64,000 nt of DNA from Ruminococcus sp. GTDB taxonomy: Bacteria; Bacillota; Clostridia; Oscillospirales; Ruminococcaceae. This document shows, in pieces, positions 43,571-53,862 of the stretch. The DNA lies in assembly GCA_015066935.1 (NCBI GenBank), contig SVNK01000001.1, positions 1 to 64,000 of the forward strand, read 5' to 3'. Under the pieces are notes generated by a model. The model did not search any database, had not been told where the DNA came from, and saw only the letters and a list, made by a program, of their open reading frames with translations. Position 1 is the stretch's first letter; each line of letters begins with the position of its first letter. The position numbers and the translations under genes were made by a program.

Positions 43571-44995
43571 TTATTTTCCGATTTTTTCAACCTTCATGAG
43601 ATTTGTCGTACCCGATACGCCAAGGGGTACGCCTGCTGTAATCGTTACAAGGTCGCCGTCACGGACAAGCTGGTGCTGCTCGGCAGCTTCAACAGCTGCG
43701 GCAAAGAGTTCGTCCGTACTGGTTTTCTCGTCGATGATGAACGGAACAACGCCCCAGCTCATATTCATCTGACGGCACACGGCTTCGTTCATTGTACAGC
43801 CGATTATGGGACAGGCAGGACGATATTTCGAAATAAGTCTTGCTGTCTGACCGCCGAGCGATACGGTGATTATAGCCTTTGCATCAAGGTCATGTGCAGT
43901 CGTAACGGTTGCATGAGCAATAGCCTCAGCGATATTCCTGTCGGACTCAATCTGTCTTGACGAGAAGCGTGCCTTGTAATTGATATTCTCCTCAGTTGTC
44001 TCCGCAATGAGAGCCATTGTCTTGACTGCATCAACGGGATACGCACCTGCTGCAGTCTCTCCCGAAAGCATGATTGCACTTGTGCCGTCGTAGATAGCGT
44101 TTGCAACGTCGGTAATCTCGGCACGGGTAGGTCTTGGATTGGCAATCATTGATTCAAGCATCTGGGTTGCGGTTACAACCTGTTTTCCTGCGTTGTAGCC
44201 CTTTCGGATTATGGCTTTCTGAATGGCGGGAATCTGCTCGAAAGGAATCTCAACGCCCATATCGCCTCTTGCAATCATGATTCCGTCGGCTGCTTCAAGG
44301 ATTTCGTCGATATTCTCAACGCCGTCGGTGTTCTCGATTTTGGCGATTATGCGTACATCGTACCAGCCGAGACTGTGTGTGAACTTTCTGAGATAATTTA
44401 TATCTGCGGCAGAACGTACAAAGCTTGCCGCAATGAAATCAAAGCCCATTTTTGAACCGAATTCAAGGTCGTCCATATCTCTCTCGCTGAGATACGGCAT
44501 GGAGAGCTTTACTCCCGGAACGTTGATTCCCTTGTTGTTGGAGAGCGTTCCTCCGTGAATTACACGGCAGACAATCTCGGTACTGCTGACCTTCTCCGCA
44601 ACAAGTTCGATAACGCCGTCGTTGATGAGGATACGTGTTCCGATGCTGACATCACGGGGAAGCTTCTTGAAGCTGACGCTGCCTGTTTTATTGTCGCAAG
44701 GGACGTCCTCCGTTGTGAGCGTATATGTGTCGCCGTCGAAAATTTCGACAGGCTTGTTGTCAACAAATTTTCCCAGACGTATTTCAGGACCTTTGGTATC
44801 AAGGAGGGTTGCAATGGGGAGGTCAAGTTCCTTCCTGAGTCTCTCGATTACACGCAGACGCTTCTCATGGGTTTCGTAGTCGCCGTGAGAGAAGTTGAAG
44901 CGTGCGACGTTCATGCCTGCAAGCATAAGCTCACGCATGATATTCTCGTCGTCAGTAGCAGGTCCGATGGTACATACAATCTTGGTTTTTCTCAT
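43571..44995 (-). CDS. pyk: Pyruvate kinase
   Basis: RKTKIVCTIGPATDDE, IIAKIENTDGVENIDEI, IARGDMGVEIPFEQIPAIQK. Confidence 0.98.
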   Translation of the reverse strand: MRKTKIVCTIGPATDDENIMRELMLAGMNVARFNFSHGDYETHEKRLRVIERLRKELDLPIATLLDTKGPEIRLGKFVDNKPVEIFDGDTYTLTTEDVPCDNKTGSVSFKKLPRDVSIGTRILINDGVIELVAEKVSSTEIVCRVIHGGTLSNNKGINVPGVKLSMPYLSERDMDDLEFGSKMGFDFIAASFVRSAADINYLRKFTHSLGWYDVRIIAKIENTDGVENIDEILEAADGIMIARGDMGVEIPFEQIPAIQKAIIRKGYNAGKQVVTATQMLESMIANPRPTRAEITDVANAIYDGTSAIMLSGETAAGAYPVDAVKTMALIAETTEENINYKARFSSRQIESDRNIAEAIAHATVTTAHDLDAKAIITVSLGGQTARLISKYRPACPIIGCTMNEAVCRQMNMSWGVVPFIIDEKTSTDELFAAAVEAAEQHQLVRDGDLVTITAGVPLGVSGTTNLMKVEKIGK

Positions 44996-45025
44996 AATTT
45001 ACTCCATTTCGTCAAACGGGTTTGA

Positions 45026-47383
45026 TTAAAGTTTTTTCAGTTTTGCGTAATTTGCCATGATTTTCTTCGTTCCTACCTTTTCGAAGGCGATTTCAAGCAT
45101 GGTATCGTTTGCCATTTTCTTTGCGGAGATTATTGTTCCCTCGCCGAAGATATTATGCGAAACACGCTCACCCGCCTCGTAGGAAGCACTCTCCTTCGGA
45201 GCTGCACCTGCAAGCATTTTGTTTCGTGCAAGCTGCTGCTGAAGCGTTGAGGAGTGAACCTCTGTAACGTGCTTGTCGGAATCGGAAGAACTTCTCATAG
45301 CGGCAGCGTTGTCGTGCTTTTCCATGTTCTCGCTTCCGATTTCACGCAGGAAACGTGAAGTTACATTTCTCTGTGTCTGACCGAAAAGCATTCTCTGGCT
45401 CGCATTCGCAAGATACAGACGCTTCTTCGCACGTGTTACCGCAACATACGCAAGACGGCGTTCCTCTTCAAGGTCCTCCTCGCTGTCGAGGGAGCGTGAG
45501 CTCGGGAAGATTCCGTCGTCCATTCCGACTACGAATACATTTGTATATTCAAGACCCTTTGCAGAGTGAATTGTCATGAGAGTAACCTTATCCTCGTCCT
45601 CGTTATCACGGTCGGCTTCGGTATAGAGTGCGACTTCCTCAAGGAATCCGCCGAGAGTCGGCTCATCAGCCTCGTTCATGTACTGGACGATTGAAGAACG
45701 CAGCTCCTCAACATTTTCGATTTTGGTCTCGCCGTTTTCAAGAGCCTTCAGCGATTCAAGATAACCCGTTTTGTCAATGAGAAGGTCAAGGAACTCGTCA
45801 AGCGGAAGCTCCTCAGCCTTTTCGGTGAGCATACTGAAAAGATTGTAGGCATTCTTCAGAGCCGTCGTCTTTTTCGAAAGCGGAGCATACTCCTCACACG
45901 TTCTCAGGACTTCGTACGGGGAAATTTTAAGGTCACGGCTTATATCCTCGATAAGAGCAAGCGTCGAATCACCGATTCCACGCTTCGGCTCGTTGATTAT
46001 GCGTCTGAAACGGAGCATATCGTTGTGATTGTTTATGAAGCTGAGGTAGGAGGTCACATCCTTGATTTCCTTGCGGTCGTAGAAACGCATTCCGCCGTAT
46101 ACTCTGTACGGAATACCGCTTCTCACGAGGGCACGTTCAATGGCATTTGACTGTGCGTTCATACGGTAAAGCACGGCATTGTCGGAATATTTTCCCGTTT
46201 CCTTGTAATGACTGAGAATAGTATCGGCAACAAATTTTGCCTCGTCGTTCTCGTCCACAGCCTTATACCAGTAAATCTTGTCGCCCTTGTCGCCCTGAGT
46301 CCAGAGGGACTTGGGTTTGCGTCCGTTATTGTGGGAGATTACGGAATTTGCGGCGTTGAGGATTGTCTGTGTTGAACGGTAATTCTGTTCAAGACGGATA
46401 ACCTTTGCCTCCTCGAAAACATTCTCAAAGCCGAGAATGTTTCCTATGTCGGCACCTCTGAATTTATAGATACTCTGGTCGTCGTCGCCGACAACACAGA
46501 GGTTTCTGTGACCTGCCGAGAGCTGCGAAACGAGAGTGAACTGAACATGGTTTGTATCCTGATATTCGTCCACCATTATGTACTTATAGCGGTTGCGGTA
46601 CTTTTCGAGAACGTCGGGGAAGCGGTTGAAAAGTTCTGCCGTGAGACAGAGGATGTCGTCGAAGTCAAGAGCGTTTGCAGACTTCATACGCTCCTGATAC
46701 GCACCGTAGATACGTGCTGTAATCTTTTTGCGGTAGTCCATTCCCGCATTTTCAAGCATCTCCGCAGGCGTAATCATCTTATCCTTTGCAAAGCTTATCT
46801 CGCTGAGTGCCGCACGTGGAGCAAGCTGCTTTTCGGGAATATCAAGGTCTGCCATTATATTCTTTATCATACGCTGGCTGTCGTCGGAATCGTAGATAGT
46901 GAAATCACGTCCGTAGCCGAGAAGCTCTATTTCGCTTCTGAGAATCCTCACGCAGGCTGAATGGAAGGTGGACGCATTTATGTTCATGCCGTCCTCTCCG
47001 AGCATTGCCGTCAGACGTTCACGAAGCTCTCCCGCAGCCTTGTTGGTAAAGGTTATGGCGAGGATATTCCATGGCTTTATCGGGTCAACGGCAATTATGT
47101 CACGCAGAGTCTCAAAATCGTCTGTTCTGCCCTCCGCATAGTCAATGAGGAAAGCTGTGTCTTCGGGAGTTCCCTGACGTGAATCGTCCTCTGACGCTCT
47201 GCCGAAATTAATCATGTTGGCGATGCGGTTTACGATTACGGTAGTCTTGCCGCTTCCCGCACCTGCAAGAACAAGCAGCGGTCCGCTGACGGAAAATACC
47301 GCCTGCTGCTGCATATCGTTCATACGGCTGAAATATCTTTTTAATGCAGCCTTTTTTGCTTCGTTGAAAGAAAGATTACTCAT
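45026..47383 (-). CDS. pcrA: UvrD/PcrA superfamily 1 DNA helicase
   Basis: LVLAGAGSGKTTVIVNRI, VDEYQDTNHVQ, MTIHSAKGLEYTNVFVVG. Confidence 0.95.
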   Translation of the reverse strand: MSNLSFNEAKKAALKRYFSRMNDMQQQAVFSVSGPLLVLAGAGSGKTTVIVNRIANMINFGRASEDDSRQGTPEDTAFLIDYAEGRTDDFETLRDIIAVDPIKPWNILAITFTNKAAGELRERLTAMLGEDGMNINASTFHSACVRILRSEIELLGYGRDFTIYDSDDSQRMIKNIMADLDIPEKQLAPRAALSEISFAKDKMITPAEMLENAGMDYRKKITARIYGAYQERMKSANALDFDDILCLTAELFNRFPDVLEKYRNRYKYIMVDEYQDTNHVQFTLVSQLSAGHRNLCVVGDDDQSIYKFRGADIGNILGFENVFEEAKVIRLEQNYRSTQTILNAANSVISHNNGRKPKSLWTQGDKGDKIYWYKAVDENDEAKFVADTILSHYKETGKYSDNAVLYRMNAQSNAIERALVRSGIPYRVYGGMRFYDRKEIKDVTSYLSFINNHNDMLRFRRIINEPKRGIGDSTLALIEDISRDLKISPYEVLRTCEEYAPLSKKTTALKNAYNLFSMLTEKAEELPLDEFLDLLIDKTGYLESLKALENGETKIENVEELRSSIVQYMNEADEPTLGGFLEEVALYTEADRDNEDEDKVTLMTIHSAKGLEYTNVFVVGMDDGIFPSSRSLDSEEDLEEERRLAYVAVTRAKKRLYLANASQRMLFGQTQRNVTSRFLREIGSENMEKHDNAAAMRSSSDSDKHVTEVHSSTLQQQLARNKMLAGAAPKESASYEAGERVSHNIFGEGTIISAKKMANDTMLEIAFEKVGTKKIMANYAKLKKL

Positions 47384-47699
47384 AAAAATTCTCCGTTGTA
47401 TCATGTAGTGAAACCGCACTCCGAAACCTTACTGTTAACAGCAGTGCGGCAAAAATAAGCATACACATATTCATTCTTACTGCTATTATAACATAAACCC
47501 GACAGCTTTTGCAATACATTAAATCCTGTTTTTTATTTTAATAAATCTTATATCCAAGCTTAACAATCGTCGGTTCCATGCGGTTTAACGATGTTTCAGA
47601 CCTCTTTCCCACACAGAAACAATAAATCTGTCTTTGTATCCTTGAAAATTGTGCAGAATTTACGAATCGGGATTTTTTCGGAAAAATTTGCGAAAACCC

Positions 47700-47728
47700 T
47701 TGATTTTTTGTGCAAACGGTGATATAAT
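47700..47728 (+). promoter_or_regulatory. Sigma-A promoter TTGATT-N17-TATAAT for the rimP-nusA-infB operon
   Basis: Hexamers at 47700-47705 and 47723-47728. Confidence 0.65.
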
Positions 47729-47748
47729 ATGTATGTTAATAGTTAAAG

Positions 47749-47776
47749 CGAAAGACCGGAACCTTCCGGTCTTTCG
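47749..47776. terminator. Promoter-proximal hairpin, possible attenuator
   Basis: CGAAAGACCGGAACCTTCCGGTCTTTCG about 25 nt after the -10 box. Confidence 0.5.
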
Positions 47777-47860
47777 TTTATATACAGGCTATTTATACTA
47801 AGGCAATACCGCACAGAGCTTGTGCGGTGCTGCCTTAAGACAAAAGAAAGGAATCTGCGT

Positions 47861-48337
47861 ATGAAGCTGAAAAAATTCGGCGGAACAGAGCAAAAGGTCT
47901 ATGACCTCATCAAGCCCATTACCGATGAGCTTGAGTATTTTCTCTGGGACGTCAGCTATGTCAAGGAAGGCGCTCTGTGGTACCTCAGAATCTTCATCGA
48001 CCGTGATGAGGGTATCACCATTGAGGACTGTGAACGTGCTACTGCTCCCATAAGCGACATTCTGGATAAAACCGACCCCATTTCCCAGAGCTATATGCTC
48101 GAGGTCGGCTCGGCAGGTCTGGAACGTGAGCTCCTTAAAGAAGAACACTTCGAGGTCTGCATCGGAGACAGAGTGCGTATCCGCTTTATCAGAGGCATCG
48201 ACGGCGAAAAGGAAATCTGTGCCGAACTTAAAGACGCCGACAAGGAATCTGTTACCGTTGTTCTCGACAGCGGCGAGGAAAAGGTGTATTCCTTCGGGGA
48301 CATCGCCTTTGTAAAGCTTTATCTGGATTTTGAATAA
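47861..48337 (+). CDS. rimP: Ribosome maturation factor RimP
   Basis: Position before nusA; LWYLRIFIDRDEGITIEDCERATAPISDILD, YMLEVGSAGLERELLKEEHF. Confidence 0.93.
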   Translation: MKLKKFGGTEQKVYDLIKPITDELEYFLWDVSYVKEGALWYLRIFIDRDEGITIEDCERATAPISDILDKTDPISQSYMLEVGSAGLERELLKEEHFEVCIGDRVRIRFIRGIDGEKEICAELKDADKESVTVVLDSGEEKVYSFGDIAFVKLYLDFE

Positions 48338-48403
48338 AATGAATCTTCCCTGCAATATCCGTAAGGAGGATTCAGTATAATTATACTGGAGGAATATACG
48401 ACA

Positions 48404-49630
48404 ATGAACAAGAATAACGACTTCTTCAAGGCTCTTGCACTTCTTGGAGAAGAAAACAGCGTAGAAACAGAGCTTCTTATCGAAAAAATCAAGTCCGCTA
48501 TGCTCAAGGCGGCAAGAAAAGCTTATCCCCACAGCGAGGAGAATATCCGTGTGGAAATCGACCCCGCCAATAAAAGATTCGAAATGTACATCGAACAGGA
48601 AGTCATCGACGATTACCCCATCGACGAAAATGAGGTGAATATCGACGTCGCAAAAACTATCGACCCCAACGCTTATGTGGGCGGAAAAATTCTCAAGGAA
48701 ATTGATATTTCCAAGCTCGGAAGAATGGCTGCCCTCTCCGCAAAGCAGTCCATCAAGGGCGATCTCAGAGAAATCAACCGTGAGCAGATGCTCAGCCGCT
48801 TTGAATCAAAGGAGCATGAGTGCCTCACCGTTACCGTTTCACAGGTTGAGCCCGGCAGAGGTACCGTTACCGTCGATTATCAGGGTACAGAGCTTTACCT
48901 CTTCCGCAACGAGCAGATTCCCGGTGAAACTCTTGAAGAAGGCAAGTCCGTGAAGGTCTACGTTACAGGCATCATCGGAAAAACAAAAAAGCCCGTTGTC
49001 AAGATTTCCCGTGCCCACAAGGACCTCGTAAAGCGTCTGTTTGAACTTGAAATCCCCGAAATCTACGACGGCACCGTTGAAGTGAAGTCAATCTCACGTG
49101 AGGCAGGTTCAAGAACAAAAATCGCTGTATGGTCAAAGGACCCCAATGTTGACGCTGTCGGCGCCTGCATCGGTGCAAAGCGTTCAAGAATCACCGCTAT
49201 CGTGAACGAGCTCAGCGGCGAAAAAATAGACATCATCCCATGGAGTGAGGTTCCGGAAGAATTCATCGCAAAGGCTCTCGCTCCCGCAGAGGTTCTCAAG
49301 ACGGTTATCACCTCAGCCGCCGAAAAAACCTGTACCGTAATCGTCCCCAACAATCAGCTCTCACTCGCAATCGGCAACAAGGGTCAGAACGCAAAGCTCG
49401 CTGCTAAGCTCACAGGCTTCAAGATCGACATCAAGCCGCAGTTCGATACAGTTACAGGCGACGAGGCTCCCGAAATGAGTCCCGATTTCGTTATCCCCGA
49501 AGCTCCTTCTGCCGAGGAAATCGCTGAGGAGACTGCTCCCGATGCAATCGTGACTCCCGAAGCTGCTGAGGAAATCCCCGCAGCCGATGAGACTCCTGCT
49601 GAGGAAGCTGCTGCCGATAACGAGGAATAA
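48404..49630 (+). CDS. nusA: Transcription termination/antitermination factor NusA
   Basis: S1 and KH domains: VEVKSISREAGSRTKIAVWSKDPNVDAVGACIGAKRSRI. Confidence 0.97.
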   Translation: MNKNNDFFKALALLGEENSVETELLIEKIKSAMLKAARKAYPHSEENIRVEIDPANKRFEMYIEQEVIDDYPIDENEVNIDVAKTIDPNAYVGGKILKEIDISKLGRMAALSAKQSIKGDLREINREQMLSRFESKEHECLTVTVSQVEPGRGTVTVDYQGTELYLFRNEQIPGETLEEGKSVKVYVTGIIGKTKKPVVKISRAHKDLVKRLFELEIPEIYDGTVEVKSISREAGSRTKIAVWSKDPNVDAVGACIGAKRSRITAIVNELSGEKIDIIPWSEVPEEFIAKALAPAEVLKTVITSAAEKTCTVIVPNNQLSLAIGNKGQNAKLAAKLTGFKIDIKPQFDTVTGDEAPEMSPDFVIPEAPSAEEIAEETAPDAIVTPEAAEEIPAADETPAEEAAADNEE

Positions 49631-49633
49631 TAT

Positions 49634-49912
49634 ATGAAACCGAAAAAAATACCCATGAGAATGTGTCTCGGATGCGGTGAAATGATGCCCAAAAAAGAGC
49701 TTATCCGTGCCGTGAAGTCTCCCGAAGGCGACATAAGTCTCGATTTCACAGGAAAGAAGTCGGGCAGAGGCGCTTACATCTGCAAAAGTACCGAGTGTCT
49801 CGAAAAAGCCCGCAAAGGCAGACGCTTCGAAAAATCATTCTCGTGCAGGGTAGACGACAGCGTTTATGAGGTGATGATGAATGAGCTTCGATCCGATGAA
49901 GAAAACGGCTGA
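49634..49912 (+). CDS. ylxR: YlxR family RNA-binding protein
   Basis: MRMCLGCGEMMPKKELIRAV, GRGAYIC. Confidence 0.93.
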   Translation: MKPKKIPMRMCLGCGEMMPKKELIRAVKSPEGDISLDFTGKKSGRGAYICKSTECLEKARKGRRFEKSFSCRVDDSVYEVMMNELRSDEENG

Positions 49913-50198
49913 CCTGCTTTCAATCTGCATTAAGGCAGGAAAAACCGTCAGAGGATTCGACAGCGTGTGCGGTGCAATCGAAAACGGTACCGCAGCCTGT
50001 GTACTTACGGCTTCCGACGCTTCGGAAAAAACCGTCAAGGAAGCTGCTTTCCGCTGCGGAAAATACAGCGTCCCACTTATTAAAACCGCCCTTTCAAAGG
50101 ACGATATGGCAAGGCTCTTCGGTAAATCAACGGCTGTTATCGCAGTCGCTGACAAAGGCTTTGCGGAGGGATTCGCTAAAATTGTGCAGGCAGAATAA
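49881..50198 (+). CDS. ylxQ: L7Ae/L30e-like ribosome-associated protein
   Basis: Position between ylxR and infB; LLSICIKAGKTVRGFDSVCGAI. Confidence 0.88.
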   Translation: MSFDPMKKTADLLSICIKAGKTVRGFDSVCGAIENGTAACVLTASDASEKTVKEAAFRCGKYSVPLIKTALSKDDMARLFGKSTAVIAVADKGFAEGFAKIVQAE

Positions 50199-50289
50199 TC
50201 ACAGCTTGCTGTGTTGACATATACCACATACAATTGAATATTATATGCCGTGAAAATGTCACGGTACTGCAATGGAGGTAATTCAGCCT

Positions 50290-52953
50290 ATGGCAAAAAA
50301 AATAAAATTAAGCGACGCTGCGAAGGACCTTAATATCCCTTCTCAGGAATTGATCAACTACTTCGCTGATAACGGCGATACAAAGAAAAAAGCAGGTTCT
50401 GCACTCTCGGAAGATGAAATGAACCTCGTTCTGGAACATTATTCCAAGCTTCACGAGGTAAGCTCCTTCGACGAGTACTTCGCTTCAAGAAACGAACCCA
50501 AGCCCGTTAAGAAGGAAGCTCCCAAGTCTGAGGAGAAGCCTGCCGCTAAGAAAACAGCTGCTCCCAAGGCAGAGAAAAAAACAGACGAACCCAAAAAGCA
50601 GACAGAAAAGAAGTCTGCTGAGAAAAAGTCTGCTCCCAAAACTGCCGAGAAGCCCGTTCAGGTTCAGGAGAAAAAAGAAGAACCCAAGCCCGTTAAGAAG
50701 GATGCTCCCAAGTCTGAGGAGAAGCCTGTGCAGACTCAGGTGAAGTCCGACGAAAAGCCTGTTCAGGCTCCCGTAAAGGCAGAGGAAAAGCCTGCCGAGA
50801 AGCCTGCTGAAAAGACAGCTCCCGCACCTGCTCCAAAGACAGAGCAGAAGCCTGCTGCAAACAATAAAAACAAGAAAAATGATAAGAAGGAAAAGGCTAA
50901 GGCTCAGGACAGAGGCGAGCGTACAAAGTTCAATGCAAGCTTCTCATCCGATACTCCCTCAGCTTCTTCCTCACAGCAGTTCCGTACTGTTGATACAAGA
51001 GGCAGCTACATTGACCTCGATAAGTACAACGAGCGCTACGACCAGATGGCTACCTCAAATAAGCACGGCGGCGAGAACTACTCGTCCAAGAAGCAGAAAA
51101 TCAATCAGAAGTCTGCCCAGAGAAACCGTCAGCAGTTCTCCAAGAAGGAGTCAGAAGCCGAAAAGCTCAAGAGACTTGAGCTTGAGCGTGCAAGAAAACA
51201 GCAGCTCAAGGTTCTTATCCCCGACTCGATTACTGTCGGCGAACTCGCTTCACGTCTCAAGGTGACTGCTACCGACGTTATCAAGAAGCTTATGGGTCTC
51301 GGCGTTATGGCTTCAATCAACCAGGAAGTTGACTTCGATACAGCTTCACTCGTTGCAGAGGAGCTCGGCGCTAAGGTTGAAAAGGAAGTTATCATCACTA
51401 TCGAGGAGCGTCTTATCGACGACAGCGACGATGATGACAAGAACCTTGAACCAAGATGTCCCGTTGTTGTTGTAATGGGTCACGTTGACCACGGTAAGAC
51501 TTCTATCCTCGACAGAATCAGAAACGCTCACGTAGCTTCCGGTGAGGCAGGCGGTATCACTCAGCATATCGGTGCTTATCAGGTTAACGTGAACGGACAG
51601 AAAATCACTTTCCTCGATACTCCCGGACATGAGGCGTTCACTTCCATGCGTGCAAGAGGTGCAAATATCACCGATATCGCTATCCTCGTTGTTGCCGCTG
51701 ACGACGGTATCATGCCTCAGACCGTTGAGTCCATCAACCACGCTAAATCAGCAGGACTCCAGATAATCGTTGCCATCAACAAGATGGATAAGGAAGGTGC
51801 TAACCCCGACCGTATCAAGGAAGAACTTACTAAATATGACCTCGTTTGTGAGGACTGGGGCGGCGACGTTATCTGCGTTCCCGTTTCCGCAAAAACAGGC
51901 TTCGGCTTCGATGAGCTTCTCGAAAACGTACTCCTCGTTGCTGAGGTTCAGGACCTTAAGGCTAACCCCGACAGACTTGCTAAGGGTACTGTTATCGAAG
52001 CTCGTCTCGACAAGGGCAGAGGTCCTATCGCAACACTCCTCGTTCAGAACGGTACTCTCAAGCAGGGCGACGTTCTCATCGCAGGAACTGCTGTCGGCAG
52101 AGTACGTGTAATGACCAACGACAAGGGCAGAACCGTAAAGAGTGCAGGTCCTTCCGTTCCCGTTGAAATCACAGGTCTTGCCGAAGTCCCCAGCGCAGGC
52201 GATATCTTCAATGCCGTTGAGGACGAAAGACTCGCAAGAGAACTCGTTGAGCAGAGAAAGCATGAGGCTAAGCAGGAACAGTTCAACGCTTACAAGAAGG
52301 TTACTCTCGATAACCTCTTCAGCCAGATCGCTGACGGCGAAATCAAGGAGCTTCCCATTATCGTCAAGGCTGACGTTCAGGGCTCTGTTGAGGCTGTAAA
52401 GCAGTCGCTCGAAAAGCTCTCAAACAACGAGGTAAGAGTAAGAGTTATTCACGGTGCGGTTGGTGCTGTCAAGGAGAGCGACGTTATGCTCGCAAATGCA
52501 TCAAACGCTATCATCGTAGGCTTCAACGTGCGTCCCGACCCTGTTGCTGCCGAAAGTGCCGCAAGAGACGGCGTTGACATCCGTCTCTACAGAATCATCT
52601 ACGACGCTATCGAGGAAATCTCCACTGCTATGAAGGGTATGCTCGCTCCCAAGTACAGAGACGTTGAGCTCGGACGTGTTGAGGTTCGTCAGGTTTACAG
52701 AATCTCCAACGTCGGAATGGTTGCGGGAAGCTACATCCTCAGCGGTAAGGCTCAGAGAGGCTGTCAGGTGCGTGTTGTGCGTGACGGTATCATTATCGCC
52801 GACGACAAGATTTCAGGTCTCAAGCGCTTCAAGGACGACGTTAAGGAAGTTGCTGAGGGCTACGAGTGCGGTATCAGCCTTGAAAAGTTCAGCGATGTCA
52901 AGGAAGGCGATATCTTCGAAACTTACTTCGTTGAAGAATACAGAGAAGACTAA
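50290..52953 (+). CDS. infB: Translation initiation factor IF-2
   Basis: [45 protein letters not shown]; long Lys/Pro/Glu N-terminal region. Confidence 0.98.
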   Translation: MAKKIKLSDAAKDLNIPSQELINYFADNGDTKKKAGSALSEDEMNLVLEHYSKLHEVSSFDEYFASRNEPKPVKKEAPKSEEKPAAKKTAAPKAEKKTDEPKKQTEKKSAEKKSAPKTAEKPVQVQEKKEEPKPVKKDAPKSEEKPVQTQVKSDEKPVQAPVKAEEKPAEKPAEKTAPAPAPKTEQKPAANNKNKKNDKKEKAKAQDRGERTKFNASFSSDTPSASSSQQFRTVDTRGSYIDLDKYNERYDQMATSNKHGGENYSSKKQKINQKSAQRNRQQFSKKESEAEKLKRLELERARKQQLKVLIPDSITVGELASRLKVTATDVIKKLMGLGVMASINQEVDFDTASLVAEELGAKVEKEVIITIEERLIDDSDDDDKNLEPRCPVVVVMGHVDHGKTSILDRIRNAHVASGEAGGITQHIGAYQVNVNGQKITFLDTPGHEAFTSMRARGANITDIAILVVAADDGIMPQTVESINHAKSAGLQIIVAINKMDKEGANPDRIKEELTKYDLVCEDWGGDVICVPVSAKTGFGFDELLENVLLVAEVQDLKANPDRLAKGTVIEARLDKGRGPIATLLVQNGTLKQGDVLIAGTAVGRVRVMTNDKGRTVKSAGPSVPVEITGLAEVPSAGDIFNAVEDERLARELVEQRKHEAKQEQFNAYKKVTLDNLFSQIADGEIKELPIIVKADVQGSVEAVKQSLEKLSNNEVRVRVIHGAVGAVKESDVMLANASNAIIVGFNVRPDPVAAESAARDGVDIRLYRIIYDAIEEISTAMKGMLAPKYRDVELGRVEVRQVYRISNVGMVAGSYILSGKAQRGCQVRVVRDGIIIADDKISGLKRFKDDVKEVAEGYECGISLEKFSDVKEGDIFETYFVEEYRED

Positions 52954-53028
52954 TATCAACCCTGCTGTCTGTGACGGCTATCTCTTCTTGCCACGGACAG
53001 CAGACTATAAATATAAGGGGGTTACATT

Positions 53029-53478
53029 ATGGACAATAACAGAATGAGTACGGCAGATATGCTTCAGTACTGCAATGAAGCTCTTGCATGGGAGGACTTC
53101 GGTCCAATAGACATCTACTTCTTCGAATCCGTAAAAAGAATACTGCTGGGACAGTGCAGTGCCCTTGAAGAACCTGAGGAATCAACAGACGACCTCATGG
53201 GTATCGAAAGACCTGTCCGTGACGTCGAGCTTGAACCCGAATACGGTATGTATGCCGACATCTATTACGGCGAGGAAGGCGACGAGGATATTCCCGATTA
53301 CAGCCGTACTCCCGAAGAAGAGGCTTTCGGTGACGAAATGTTCGGCGACGGCTTCTTCACAGAAGCAGATTCCGCAGCTTCACAGCAGACAGCTGAGGAA
53401 ACCGGCGAGGATTCTTCCGAAGCCGACAGCAGAAATCACGAGGAAGCTCAGGAAACAAGCTTTACGGTAAACATCTGA
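53029..53478 (+). CDS. Hypothetical acidic protein
   Basis: 149-aa ORF between infB and rbfA; ATG preceded by AAGGGGG. Confidence 0.65.
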   Translation: MDNNRMSTADMLQYCNEALAWEDFGPIDIYFFESVKRILLGQCSALEEPEESTDDLMGIERPVRDVELEPEYGMYADIYYGEEGDEDIPDYSRTPEEEAFGDEMFGDGFFTEADSAASQQTAEETGEDSSEADSRNHEEAQETSFTVNI

Positions 53479-53509
53479 CAAGGGATTCTTTTCCCGAAGA
53501 AAGGATAAT

Positions 53510-53848
53510 ATGCCTAATTTTAAAAACAACAGAACTGCAGAGGATATAAAACGTGAAATGACTGCGATTCTCAGAGAACTCAAAGACCCCAGAATCGACA
53601 AGATGCTTTCAATCGTACGTACCGAACTTTCGGGAGATATGTCCGTCTGCAAAATATACGTTTCAAGCTTCATGGGAATCGAAAAGGCTAAGGAATCGGT
53701 TATGGGACTTAAAAGTGCTGAGGGCTTTATAAAGCGTGAGCTTTTCCACCGCCTCAAGCTGAGAAAGTCGCCTTCACTCACCTTCATCGCCGACGATTCT
53801 ATCGCAAGAAGCGCAGAAATCAGCAAAAAACTCAACGACCTGCTCTAA
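53510..53848 (+). CDS. rbfA: Ribosome-binding factor A
   Basis: IKREMTAILRELKDPRIDKMLSIVRTELSGDMSVCKIYVS. Confidence 0.92.
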   Translation: MPNFKNNRTAEDIKREMTAILRELKDPRIDKMLSIVRTELSGDMSVCKIYVSSFMGIEKAKESVMGLKSAEGFIKRELFHRLKLRKSPSLTFIADDSIARSAEISKKLNDLL

Positions 53849-53862
53849 AGGAGGAAAGCCTA

